Positions 49,617 through 61,834 of a stretch of 64,000 bases of DNA are shown in pieces. Under the pieces are notes generated by a model, which saw only the letters and a list, made by a program, of their open reading frames with translations, ran no database searches and was not told the DNA's origin. The DNA lies in NCBI GenBank assembly GCA_018894105.1, contig CM032119.1:20105246-20169245 (forward strand), written 5' to 3'. The DNA comes from Jacaranda mimosifolia (lineage: Eukaryota; Streptophyta; Magnoliopsida; Lamiales; Bignoniaceae). Within the stretch, counting starts at the first letter, position 1. Every line of letters starts with the position of its first letter. Made by a program: the position numbers and the translations under genes.

Positions 49617-51268
49617 TAGGGGGCAAAATGAGTTTAAATCCATGGTTCCAACCCAACCCACTTAGTTTTAGGTTATATTGGGTTTTAGTGGGTTGAATAT
49701 GGATTGGGCTTTAATGAGTTGAAATGGATTTTAAATGTAAATTGGTCTAAAATGGGTTGAATATGGTTTCTAAATAATTCAATACAATTTCAATCCCAAA
49801 ATTATCCTTCCATTTTCCCATTAAATCGCCAACTACTTTATTCTCTTTTTTTTTCATAATTACAAGAATATTTAATTTGAATTTTCTATATTTATGAAAA
49901 TTTTGCTTCCTATTAGGATTTTTAAACGAAAAATAATTACATCAGCAAAATATGTTACTGATTTTTTTACTTTACACCTAAATTATCATAATTAGATGTT
50001 GTTGAGACAAATACACTTGATTGAAAATTTGGAGGGGTGTAAACAAATAATTAATGATATACATAAAAAGAATAAATATAATGAAATTTCACTAATTCAA
50101 AAATAAAAGTTTTGAAACATTGTCGACTTCTTTTTCCTTTTTCTTTTTTCAATTGAATCCTAGATAGAGAGCTCAAGGTCAAAGTTTGAGTTGACATCTG
50201 ACTCACACAAATTATATTTAAGTTACCATTTTTAACATTCTAAATAAATAAACAAATAAATCATAAGATCTTGTTGTAAGAAAATCACCAATGTTTTCAA
50301 AATTGGACTGGACAAAAAATCGATGACGTTACTGGTTATTAGTTCGATCAGTTTGATTGATGTGATGTCATAATGATGCCATAATTATATTTAATTTTAT
50401 AAATATATATAATATTTTAGTATTAAAAAAAATAATGTTTTCTAAAATATAGAAAAATTATTATTTGAAAACTTTTTTATTTTTACTCATTTTTAAGTTG
50501 TTTTTTAAAAAAAATACTATTTCACAATTATTCAACTAAGAATGACTAATTTAATTAAAATAATATTTAATATTAATTTAAGTGATCGCTCGCTTCATGC
50601 TTCAAATCCAAGTAAAAGTAAGTTTTTTCACACTAAATATCCAACATAATTTAAGAGAAATTAGACAAAATAAAATAAAAAATTAGACATAAATATCCAC
50701 ATATAACTATTACTTTATTAAATTTCAAGAAAATAAATTTATGTTTCAAAATGCTATATGTTCAAAATCTTTAGTTATCATCATGTTCAACTCATAATTC
50801 CTCTCTTTATTTTTATATTTTTTATTTTTAAAATTTTTTTTTTTTGGGTATAAAGTAAACATTTTGCGCTAAAATTTAAAATATTTATGTTTTATTCTTT
50901 AAGCAAGATTTTTATTTTTTATTAAAAGGAAAAAATATAAATATTATAAAATAATAAGTAAATTATAAGTTTACTTAATTTGGTTTGATTTTACGTGATT
51001 AATAAGAATTTAATAATAATAATTAAATAACATACGTCAAATAAAGATAAAAATATTATAATTTAATAAAATAATATAATAATGTATTTAGCAAAAAGTT
51101 TACATTTTTCTTTTTCTTTTTTTTTTTTTTTTATTGAACCCTCTCAAACCCAACCTAATCCCTTTTCAACCAAACCTATTTTTAACCCATAAATATAAAC
51201 CCATTTTGAGACCAACCCATTTTGAACCCAACCCATAACCAACCCACCCCACCCATTTGCCACTATTA
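49617..51268. mobile_element. Non-autonomous hAT-like transposon
   Basis: It is flanked by an exact 8-bp duplication, GTTTTACA (49609-49616 and 51269-51276), the hAT length. The ends are TAGGGGGCAAAATGAG and, on the other strand, TAATAGTGGCAAATGGG: an imperfect inverted repeat of the plant hAT TAGGGRTGGCAAA type. Both ends are rich in GGGTTG/CAACCC motifs, a subterminal repeat pattern. The interior is very AT-rich, with no transposase. Confidence 0.85.
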
Positions 51269-52126
51269 GTTTTACATCCAACGGGAGTAAGCAAAAGGTT
51301 TGCAAACTCCGAGGATCCATTTATAGACACAAATAGGCATCCCGAACTTGGAACATACGTTTTGATTAGAAAGTCAAATCATTTGGCTTTGTTAAAAATG
51401 TGTATGAACCTTGTGTGTTCAAAAAGGCTAATAGGAGTAGTACAAAGTTTATTGTACTTTATGTCAATGACATTCTTCTCATTGAGAATGAGAGAGAAAT
51501 GTTAGTGTGTACTAAAACATGGTTATCTACACAATTCTCAATAGAGGATTTGGGAGAAGCATCCTACATATTGGGAATATGTATCTATAGAGATAGATCG
51601 GGAAGGATGTTGGGGCTTTCCCAAACAACGTACATTGATAAAATACTAAAAAGTTTCAGTATGGAAGAATCTAATAGTGGATTTATCCCATTGGGCTATG
51701 GTCTTTGTCTCTCCAAGTTTATGGCCTATTAGACTAATGACGAGAGACAAAGAATGACCTATATATACCTTATGCTTCCGCCATATGGAACATAATGTAT
51801 ACTGTTCAATGTACAAGGCCGGATGTAGGATACGCTCTAAGTGTTACGAGCCACTTTCAATTCAACCCCAGTGAATGTCACTAGATGGCCGTTAAAGCAA
51901 TCCCTATATACTTGAGAAGGACTAAGGACTTGTTTTTGGTATACGGCAATGGAGAGTTGAAACTCGAGGAGTTTTTGGATTCTAATTTTCAATCCAATGT
52001 AAATGACCTAATATCCACCTTTGGATTTAATTTTTGCCTCAATGGTAGCACGATGAGTTGGAAAGAGTTCCAACAAGACATCACGGCCGAGACTACCACA
52101 GAGGTGCAATAATTTGTGGTTTTGAA
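51269..52126 (+). pseudogene. Element F reverse transcriptase part 2 and RNase H start
   Basis: RT resumes after the hAT insertion. The catalytic motif at 51460-51471 reads YVND, the same GTCGAT-to-GTCAAT change as in element C. Then LGEASYILGICIYRD, LGLSQTTYIDKI, and the RNase H block (LKLEEFLDSNFQ, FNFCLNGS) in 51885-52112 follow. It stops at TTEVQ where relatives read TEAEY, then is cut by the element G LTR at 52127. Confidence 0.85.
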
Positions 52127-54270
52127 TGAAGGCAAGTAAGGCACTAGGATCCAATAATTAAAACTTCAAAAGAATAATTAACTAGTGCTTCACAAGCAAG
52201 CAAGGATCTAATCTTACTTATAATTCAGATTTTGATGGAGAATTACCTTGATTAGCAAAATTCAAAGGAAAGATGAAGAACACTTCTTCAATCTAGAAAC
52301 TATCAAATAGCAGTGCAGCAGATTTGGAGCAACTTTCTCCCTATCCAAACTCCTCCAAAAATTCTAGAAAATTTCCAGTAGCTTCTCAACTCTTTGATGA
52401 ATCTACTCTGAAAATTTTAGATCAAAACCCCTTCTGGATCTCCTACAATAAAATCGCCAAGTTACTACCCTGACTAGTGGATCTCCAAAGGCTAGCAATC
52501 CTATTGTCTTGCCTCTATCAATATGATCCACACACTAATGCTATTTTCTATTTCTCCTCAATATTAGCTGGAGATAGAGAGCAAAAATGAGAGGTGGATG
52601 GCCAATTTAGAGGTTGGAGAAGAATAGAGAAGTGAAGCTTCAACTTATGAGGCAACACTTGAAGGAGGGAAAACATGATAATATAATTCTTCACATGGAA
52701 TTTAATGCGCCGCCCACCCTCACCTTCCTAAAGGTGGGGGACTGTCCACTTGCTTGCAAGTTCGCAAATTCAAATAAAATTTAAATTTTGTGTGCATTTC
52801 AACTACATTTGGAATCTAATTTCAAATTAATTAAAATACCACACCAAATGAACCTTTCATTTGAATTTTCTCTCCAAAATAGATTCCTCTCATTAATTAA
52901 CTTAAACACTTTCATTTAATTAATTAATCTTTGAGTTAACTCTTAAAGTCAATTAGCTTAACTCTTTAAGCTAAGAATTGTTAACTTAACTCTTTAAGTT
53001 AACCTGACCAAATGATGGTCATGTGACATCAAATAAGTAACTCATTAACTATTGGTCTAATTTAACTCCTTAAATTAGTTAACCAATTTAATAATTAAAT
53101 TAATCAAGCCAAAGTTGACCTCAATTTTTGGTCACCCCAAAATCAATCACTTGGAGTGAATATTCTAGCACTTAGAAAAATTCCTCCATCAATTAGGTAA
53201 TGTAATTGGCTTTTGTGTGTAATCCGATAGGTTCTACCATTCATTGGACATGAGCTTACAACTCTTTGTGACTTTTGAATACCATATATTCATTTTAGTT
53301 TAAACTCTTTTAAACTAATCGACTCAATTCAATTAATCTCCATTAATTGAAGAGTACCCAATCTCTATGGTCAATGTCAAACCTCAAGCCCATGTAGCCT
53401 AACTAATTGGCTGAAATGAATGCTTTTGGAGAACCATTCTAGCTCTATGCATAACATGCAAGTATGGTCTTTCCCTCTCCTATCACCCAAAAGAGGCCTA
53501 GGGCAAGATATTCACCGGCTCCCTAATAGCCCCAATACTACGTCTCTATTCCAAATGTTCGATTCCACTTTATGACCTCAGTTTTCCAAATTTTCAAACT
53601 ACCTTGCGCAAGGATTTCTTGAAATCGATCGTTATAGAATACATAGAAGATGCACTTGCCCTTCATAAAGATGAGGAATCAAATTTCATCTTGAATCTAA
53701 CAAACATCCATGTCTAAGTAGCTCATGCCTAATCTTTACCCAACTGGCCAGCTAAGTGACCAAGGATAAGTCAAAGCATGAGACCTATACACAAGGTTAC
53801 CATTTATCCTCAGGTCAAAAGACTAATTATATGCACTAGTGTAAGCTGGAGAACTTGTCACTACTGACTTGCCACTTCGGCTATCCAGCAGATTCTCTGG
53901 GCAAGCATTTAGTGCCTTATTCTTTAACAAGCACCCACTAAAATGCATCCATATCTCATATAGGATTGCTCGTGGAATTGAGCAACATTCGACCCTTGGA
54001 TTCTTGCATCACTAGTGCAAGTCTGTCCGAATCTTAGATGCCCTGTCTCATAAGATTCTATGACTTGGAAGATTAAAGATCACAATCATGTAAGACTTAT
54101 TCCATGATCACCACCTAGTGCGTGACCAAGTCCCGTAATCTTGTGTGATCTAAGGGCTTCAACCAAATTCCAGTAAAGTAATAATGAGCATAAGATGAAG
54201 ATGGTCATATAAAGAATATCATCCAATCAAGATTGTATCAAAAGTGAAATAGTTTACAATGTCAATCTAA
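52127..54270 (-). repeat. Element G LTR, truncated at its CCAACA end
   Basis: It starts TGAAGGCAAGTAAGG and matches the family LTR, but lacks about the last 25 bases, ending at CAATCTAA. The solo LTR at 39627 is its closest match here by its start. It is joined directly to minus-strand RT coding. Confidence 0.83.
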
Positions 54271-54676
54271 CAAGAACTATTCCCTTCGGTGGATCTACCA
54301 AAGTCCATATTTTGTTGGAGTACATAGAGTCCATTTTGGATCTCATGGCATCAAGTCAATGTCCAGAGTCTATGTCCAACATAGCTTCCTCATTTGTCTT
54401 CATATCACTATCCAATTGGCCTGCCTCATAAAGAAATCCAAACCTTTCGTGTTGCTTCTTGATCCAGTCTGATCTTCTCAGAGGTTGTGTGTGAGGTTCT
54501 TATTGATTTTTACTTGTTTCTACTACTTGTGGGATTTTAATGATCATCTTGAACTTCACCAAGTTCAATAACAATGCATTTTCTATCTAATAGAAATTTC
54601 TTTTCCAAAAAGGTGGCGTTCCTCGAAACAGCACCCTTTGTTTTGAGGGATCATAAAAGTAACAACCCAAAAAATC
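54271..54676 (-). pseudogene. Element G: RT start, linker and integrase end fragment
   Basis: Minus-strand copia coding around the RT entry motif (near 54280, complement encodes DPPKGI-like sequence), the linker, and the YYFYDP-type integrase end (near 54650). The polypurine tract, RNase H and most RT have been deleted between this and the LTR on the left. The right edge at about 54676 is the end of the copia block. Confidence 0.75.
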
Positions 54677-55806
54677 TTTTTTTTCTCTCTTTTCTTCGAC
54701 CTGAATAACGGCTTTATCTTCTAAGCTAGGTGTAAATGCCTCTTTGGTGGCTTTCTAGTTTCATGGTGTAAGGCCAAGTGGCATAAACTTTAGTATAGTT
54801 CTTCACTGGATTAAATTGTGTGAACCAATGGACTTGGTATAGAAATCTTTGTTGCTAACTTTGCTTTAGAAAAGAGAAGAAAAAAAATTATGGGTATGGC
54901 CTAGCCTCCTTTATAGAGGCATCATATTATAATGTGAAAGGTATTTGGTTTGGTCACTTACTAGTGTCAAACTAAAAGAAAAGCATGTTTGTTGTTAAAA
55001 TTAAATTGTCCTTAATAATTAGCTTAAATATTTTCAACTTTTTACTCGATATAACATGTGTCCTATCTCAAGAAAATTTATCAATCACTTTCCATCTCCC
55101 CCAATTCCAAATGAATGGACTTTGGATTTAGTCAAACTCTTGGGTCCATCCATGACCATAGGATGAACTAAGGATGACCTCTGAAAAATCACAACCTCAT
55201 GTAATCAAATAGATAAAAGTGAAATTAGTATATTGCACTTGAACTAATAGAAAAGAATCCACTTCAACTTGCCTTTTTTGAGCAAGCAATTTTTGGAATT
55301 GAGATGTCAACATAGTGGTGAAATTGATATTTTCCTCCAAAAGTGCTAGAAAGAAGTTGATATTTTGGACCGACTGTGTTGAATGGGGTGGTATAACGAG
55401 GGCCAAACTAATGTATGAGACTCATGAACTGAAATATTTGTTTCTTGGAACACATTTTTGACAAAGTACATATAGATGGATTGATTTGTTGTATGTCATA
55501 GTGGGAGTGGCCAAGGTGGGAAAAGTTCTTATACAGCAGAGCAGAGGGCAAGTTGTTTTTGCCTCAAATTAAAATAATATGTTATGTATCATTACATAAA
55601 TTATGCTAACATTGTGAAAATAATATGTTATGTATCATTACATAAATTATGCTAACATTGTGTGACCCTTGCATACAGGCAAGTGTTTTCACGCAGAGCT
55701 ATGCTTACATTTTCTTTTGCATCCCAAAAATATTTGTCATATAGGAAGAAAACTTCTTCCTTGGGAATAACAAAAAAACGTTTTCCCTCACCTTTTTAAG
55801 GGAAAA
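54677..55806. other. Anonymous DNA, no gene seen
   Basis: AT-rich, not related to the copia family. An open minus-strand stretch of 69 codons at 55197-55406 has no domain I recognise. The only clear structure is the tandem duplication at 55571-55662. Confidence 0.45.
55571..55662. repeat. Perfect 46-bp tandem duplication
   Basis: Units 55571-55616 and 55617-55662 are identical, each beginning AAAATAATATGTTATG and ending AACATTGTG. Identity implies a recent event. Confidence 0.95.
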
Positions 55807-55815
55807 AAAACTTTA

Positions 55816-55937
55816 GGAAAAAATGCAAAATTGATCCTATAACTTAAACCTACTTGGAAAGTAGGATTTTAACTTTTTGAACCTCAAAATTGGTACATTA
55901 CCTTTAAAATTTTGGCAATTTGAAGACAAATTGGGCC
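55816..55937. repeat. Left TIR of the Mutator-like element
   Basis: Inverted partner of 57512-57635; shared blocks include AATGCAAAATTG, GATTTTAACTTTT and ACAAATTGGGCC. Confidence 0.9.
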
Positions 55938-56189
55938 TAAATTTCATTTTCCTTCAGCCCAGCCTCGCATGGCATCCTATGGGGCACCACATGGCACCTT
56001 GTCAATAAGCTCTTCCCTTAATCGCTTGTGTGGCCGTTGACGTGGCATATGCACTTGCCCCATCAACAAAATAAAACCAAAAAAACTTAAATGAAACAAT
56101 GCAATAATTTTTGAAAGACATTTATATATATAATTTAAGTTATATATACACACACACAAAAATATATAGTATATATAAATATAAATATG

Positions 56190-56535
56190 TACATATAACA
56201 CCACGCCATGCCACCCCGTCGCCAAGCACTCCCATCTACTGGCATAACGATAGCAGGTGGTCACCGCTGCAAGTGACCGACGCGAGGCGACTAACTTCAT
56301 GGCCACCAGTCAAATTGCTTTGAGGAAGGCAGGGGCCGTGGTGGGGAAGAGGGAAAGGAAAAAAGAGTCGAGTGGGGTTTGATAAGGGCATGGCCGGCCA
56401 AATTGCAATAGCGAAAATGGAATTGGGGGCGAATAGGTGTTGACGCCATGACCATGGTGGCCAGATTACAGTGCGGTGCAGGTGGGGGTGGGAAAGGGAA
56501 ATGGGGAGGGTTGGGGTGGGGTGGGGTGGGGCTTG
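56190..56535. other. GC-rich block inside the Mutator-like element
   Basis: A sharp island of high GC within AT-rich surroundings, ending in repeated GGGGT runs (about 56481-56532). It may be host sequence picked up by the element (Pack-MULE style), but I recognise no exon or protein domain in it. Confidence 0.4.
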
Positions 56536-57511
56536 AGGGAATGCATTTTTTTATTTTTTAATTGATAAATAAAACTAATTAAATTGTAAATATATTGATA
56601 ATTTAAATAGTATTCAGTATATAATTAAAATTATAATTTTAGATGATAGATTTAAATTTTTATCTTTTTAGTTTGTTTTATTTTTAATTAATAAAAAAGT
56701 TTAATTAAATTATTTCAGATGTCATTACTATTTTTAATTTTAAAAATTATTAAAAATATATTATTATGATGGATTTAATTTATTTTAATTTTTTTACTTA
56801 TTTTAATTTTTATTTAAATTGAATTAAATTTAATTAAAATATTTTTTATATATTACTATTTTAATATTATTAGATTATTTTAATAATATAAATTTTGTAT
56901 TTAACATAATTTATATGTTATATTTTAATGATATAAATTTAATTAAATCATTCTATATATGTTTATTATTTTTAATATTATTGAATATATCATTTCAATT
57001 ATTAAAATTATATGTTCCAAGATCATAGATTTGATTTTATGTTTTTAATTTTTCTTACTTATTAAATTCAATTGAATATAATTAGTAAGAATCTTAAGTA
57101 CATTTACTATTTTAACATTACGAAATATAACTCAAAATTATTAAATTATATATTCTAAAGGAATAAATTAGATCTTTAAAAAATTTAAGGTGATAATTTG
57201 TATAGAATAAGTTCTTATAAATTTGTAGGATATTTGGCATTTTAATTTCTAACATGTACTTTGTCAATCATATTTTAATTTGCTGTTTATTTTATTTTAT
57301 TTTATTGAAATTTTTATTGGTCTTCTTCTTTTTTTTTATTTATTTGAGGTGTATCTTTTCTTTTTCTTTTTTCTTTTTTATTTTTTGTGCTTTTAAGTTG
57401 ACATGGCAAAGAGAATTGCCAAGCTATATACCATGCAGGAGAGAAGTAGATGTCTAGGCAATGGTGCCAAATCAGCTGCCACGCAGACATGGACCGATCG
57501 CACTTACAGTT

Positions 57512-57635
57512 GGGGCCCAATTTGTACTCAAATTGTCAAATTTTTAAAGGTGGTATACTAATTTTGCGGTCTTAAAAGTTAAAATCATAATTTGCTAGTA
57601 TGGCCAAGTTACAAAACCAATTTTGCATTTCCCCC
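57512..57635. repeat. Right TIR of the Mutator-like element
   Basis: Inverted partner of 55816-55937, followed by the AAAACTTTA target duplication. Confidence 0.9.
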
Positions 57636-57644
57636 AAAACTTTA

Positions 57645-58696
57645 TGTTGAAGGGGTGTGATTAAAGTAAATTACATTCAAATTAAATTAAATAAAAAGAT
57701 AAAGAGATTGAAAAATTTGCAAACTTATGGAAATATATATATATATATATATGATTTTTACAATTGATTGTACATATAAAGGGATAGTAGTAGGATGCTA
57801 ACTATCTATGCATATATGAAGATTAAAAATAAAAATAAAAATATGCTTTTAAAAAATAATTGAAAACACAACAAAAGAGAAATAAATCTTATTAATATGT
57901 AAAAAAAATGAGCTCTTATGCTCAATAAACGACAGTTTTCACATCTTAGCATTAAATTATAATGTACCAATTTTCTATACAACCTATAAAAATGCAAATA
58001 GGTAGTGGTTTATTCTATTTTATGTGAGGACAAAAATAATTTTATCTAAATAAAATTATCAAGTTCAATAAACATGGTTCAATAGTAATTACAATCATAT
58101 TAATCTTTTTTAATTAGACTCATAAAAATAATAACTATATTAAAATTAATTAAACCAAGTCTTTCAACTTAATAAATGTATATACATCAAATGTACATAC
58201 ATTACATTTGTTACATATGTTCAAAATCAAATGTATTTTTAATGACACTTGTAGAAAGTAATAAATTACATTGAGAATCATCAAGTCAAAATTTTCTACT
58301 TAACAAATATATTACATTTAGAAATTTATCCTTCTATTAATGTATTTAATTAGATTCATAGAAATTAACAACTAAATTAAAATTAATTAATTAAATTTTA
58401 TATGACTAATTAAACCTCATAAGTGTAAAAAAGTAAAAAGGTTAAAAAATAGCCTAAAAGATCAAAGGCAAATAATAAAGTAAAAAAGACTAGAGAGTCC
58501 AAATTAATTAAACTCAAGAAGATGGGTAACAAAACTTTAATGGGCTTAAACCATCAAAGATAAACTACAAATACTAAACCTCAAAGAGAACTGCAATATA
58601 GGAAATCATTTGCAAAGGATTGCAAAATTTCAAGAACCTTCATGAGTTGAAATGTTTTTGCACACATTCTAGAAAAATAAACTGAACACCTTGTGG
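57645..58696. other. AT-rich DNA with a microsatellite, no gene seen
   Basis: Includes an (AT)n run at about 57732-57752 and two diverged copies of a segment containing TTTAATTAGA and TAAAATTAATTAA (58109-58158 and 58345-58395). No credible reading frame. Confidence 0.5.
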
Positions 58697-60792
58697 TCTA
58701 CATGTAGGGCTATCAATGGAGCAGATTTTAATCTGAATTCAACTCGAATTTGATCCGATTATTTAGGATCTTTAACTGATAAAATATTCAACGAATATAA
58801 TCCGATTAAAAAAGTTTGTAATCTGAAATAAATAGAGCAAATATGAATATGGCTCGATCCGATCTATTAATAATTTGAATCTGAATATATTTTGTATTAT
58901 ACATATATAGTATTATACATATGTATACACATAGTCCTATAATAATGCCAATGTGGATATTTGGATGAAGGAAGTAATGAACTCCTATGCAATATATCAA
59001 ATCAAGTGCTTTTCATATAAATTGTTAGATTTTGAGCTTATTTACATCATAATTAGATCACTTGTTTCTCTATTTTTATAACAAAAAATGATGTGAGAAG
59101 AATAAGGAGTAGGAGCCGAGTGCAATAATATGGCAAGCATGCAACGCAAATCTTGATTTGGTCAAAATGACTTTCTTTTTTATAAAACTCTGAGTCTATA
59201 GTTAGTTGATTAAATAATCAAGTATAAATATGAATTTATAATGCCTAACAAGTACTATTATCAACAACGGAACCTAAAATGTAATGATTTTGTAAATAAA
59301 TGTGATTAAGTTAAATTCTATTGTTGCTTTTGAGTGATCAATAGACTTGAAAATTTATGTAACACCCTAGAAATTTTTATGATTTCATTTATATGTACAT
59401 TATCATTAGTTTAATTTTATGAATTTTATTTATTAATTATTTTACAAATTTGTGGTCAAATTATAATTTTTTATATACCCAATTTCATTTAAATGAAATT
59501 GTTGGGACTCAATTGCGTAACTTAAGTTTCCTAGGGACTAAATTGCAAAATGGAAAGATTGAATTTAAAAAATGGGCAGCGGGTTCATTTCTCTCTTCTT
59601 CTCCATTTTTCCTTCCTTTTTTCTCTTTTCTTTTTCTTTCTTCACCGCGACTAACCACCCATCACCAGCGACACCATTAACTTCGAACCAACAACCCAAC
59701 TAAGCTCTACTCACCTCCAGCACTTGAAAAACACCCATATACACGGCGGACAACCGCCGGAGCAATGCGGTGGAAGAAGACCGAAAATGGGTTCATGGCG
59801 AAGCAACTAGGTTTTGATTTTTTCGGCGTCTGATGGAGAATCTGAAGGTTGATTTGGGTAGTACTCGATGAGGGGAACATGGTGGGAGTATTGCAAGGCT
59901 GTGATACATGGCGGAGAGGACGAAAATCGGTGGCAGAGCTTGAAAATCGTGAAGGCTTCAAGGCGATTTTTGGAGGGTTTTCAGGGGGTCATTATTGAAA
60001 CCAAGGATACCATTGGAAAGCTCTCGGCAAGAGGAGTTTATAGGTGCTGACATTGAACTTTTCGGTGGCGACGGATGGCTGCGGCCGGCGGCAGCAATTG
60101 GGCAGAATTATTGCCTTGTTGCAGTGAACACATGCATGCGGTCTGATCATGGAGATTCTTCTTCGTTAATGAGATATTGGTATATAATAATATTGTTTGT
60201 GCATGTAATTGCATGTATATGTTTATACATTTTGATCATCGTAAAACCTTGTATTACCGTATATTACGATGGAATTGGTCGATCAGAACACTCATGCATA
60301 AAAGTAGAACACCTTTGATCGATGAAATAGGCCTAGTGAATCCAAAATGGTATTATCTCATGTAAACTATAAGTTATATAGCATACTAAGTATAGAAACC
60401 CCAATTTTGTGTAATCGGGATTTAATCGACAAAAGCTTGGATTTTTATTGGTAACTGGATTGTTATGATCAATATCGAGTATCATTATGAAACTATATGT
60501 ATAAGTGAATTCCGTATACATCTATATATCCAATACTAATAGTATGTATAGGGCAGTAATATCGAATCAAACCCTAACCAACGTATCACTAGGATAATCG
60601 CTTAGATTTTGGGTTGTTATTGGTATGATTCTAAGTATTAGTGATCGTTGGGGTTGAACATGGATTTTAATATAAGGTTACCTTTTGAATAGATGATGGA
60701 GGATTTAACCCTGAGGACTAGTAGAGTATGACTGCACTGTTGACGTGATTAAGGTGAGGATCTACCATTTTGGTATTTCTTTGAGTAAAGCA

Positions 60793-61135
60793 ATGTTATC
60801 GTTGATTTCTGAACCCTGTTAGGTTCTATTGATTTGATTATCGATATCGTTTATTGTTGCTATCTGAACCCTGTGAGGTTCTATTGTCTTGATTCTCATT
60901 ATCGTTTATCGTTGATTTCTGAACCCTGTGAGGTTCTATTGATTTGATTATCGATATCGTTTATTGTTGATATCTAAACCTTGTGAGGTTCTATCTTGAT
61001 TCTCGTTATCGTTTATCGTTGATTTCTGAACCTTGTGACGTTCTATTGATTCGATTATCGTGAACCCTGTGAGGTTCTATTGTCTTGACTACGATACCTT
61101 TTATTATGATTGAACTTTGTGAGGTTCCAATGACT
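60793..61135. repeat. 55-bp minisatellite in the gypsy LTR
   Basis: The core GAACCCTGTGAGGTTCTATT, with small variations, starts at about 60811, 60866, 60921, 60976, 61028, 61062 and 61112. The first four are spaced exactly 55 bases apart and later ones are shorter. Confidence 0.9.
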
Positions 61136-61430
61136 TGATTATCGTCTATGGAATACTATTAATCATTAAACCTTAGAATCTTACTGTGTCAATCGTGCAT
61201 TGAAACCATTTTGAATCAATCGATTATTACTGTTCTTGCCTTGAACATTTCATTTTGTCGTATGTTATTGTTCAAATTGAACTTGTATCGTGTCTTGTGG
61301 TCAGCCATGATGGCATTATTGGAATCGTATTGTAAAGTATATTTTTCTGCCTTGTTGGCAACTGATTGATTGATTGATCGAATTGAAAATATGTGTACAG
61401 GATAATTATTGGGCCAAGTGCTTTGCCAAG

Positions 61431-61511
61431 CTGTTATGCTTGAGCTACTGTGATTACTAAGTTGTTATGCTTGAGTTGCTGTTATTGCCGAGTTTTCACG
61501 CTCGAGCTACT
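61431..61511. repeat. Short repeat cluster (TTGAGCTACTG type)
   Basis: Three variants of TTATGCTTGAGCTACTG in tandem within the gypsy LTR. Confidence 0.6.
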
Positions 61512-61712
61512 GAAGTGAATGTTACTGAACGGTTATTGAATTGTTATGAAGGCACAAGGATGTCCTGATATGCAGGTTTTATTTAGTTTATTGACTTGCA
61601 TATATGTTGGGTTCACTATTCTTGTAATTTTATTCTACTCATGGAGCACTAAGGCTGGAGTGATATCCCAGCCTACATTGGGTTGATGTTCCGGGCAAAC
61701 GAGCTACATTAT

Positions 61713-61834
61713 ACCTCCCGACTATGATCGGTTGAGATATCCCTAAACCTCCCAAGAAGGATCGGTTGAAATTATCTCTCCCGACTGTGATCAGTTGAGA
61801 TGTCCCTAAACCTCCCGAGCAGGATCGGTTGAGA
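61713..61834. repeat. Four-unit repeat cluster (CCTCCCGAnnnnGATCGGTTGAG)
   Basis: Units near 61714, 61748, 61777 and 61811 alternate between two spacings. Most contain the GATCGGTTGAG core. Confidence 0.75.

Larger units (their letters stand above)
42803..52126 (+). mobile_element. Element F: Ty1/copia element, 3' truncated
   Basis: Plus-strand element with 5' LTR, primer-binding site, leader, gag, protease, integrase, RT and the start of RNase H. A 1652-bp hAT-like transposon splits the RT (49617-51268). RNase H stops at 52126 where a minus-strand LTR starts, so the polypurine tract and 3' LTR are gone. It begins inside element E. Stops and shifts occur throughout. Confidence 0.85.
55816..57635. 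mobile_element. Mutator-like element with long terminal inverted repeats
   Basis: It is flanked by an exact 9-bp duplication, AAAACTTTA (55807-55815 and 57636-57644), diagnostic of Mutator-like elements. The terminal inverted repeats are about 122 bp: left 55816-55937 (GGAAAAAATGCAAAATTG onward), right 57512-57635 (complement GGGGGAAATGCAAAATTG). They end at a shared AAATTGGGCC segment. The interior has no transposase. It has a GC-rich part (56190-56535) and a very AT-rich part (56546-57330), so it is non-autonomous. Confidence 0.92.

Noticed and set aside
1..54676. Integrated plant virus (pararetrovirus) sequence
   Set aside because: The order is integrase before RT with LTRs and tRNA priming; no movement or coat protein motifs. 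All of it fits Ty1/copia.
55197..55406. Minus-strand 69-codon frame beginning MALVIPPHS
   Set aside because: No domain recognised and no neighbouring exon or splice signals that I can support; left as anonymous DNA.
55977..56306. Minus-strand 109-codon open frame inside the Mutator-like element
   Set aside because: It runs from the GC-rich block into AT dinucleotide-rich sequence giving long Tyr/Ile runs; no domain and no sign of selection. Treated as chance.
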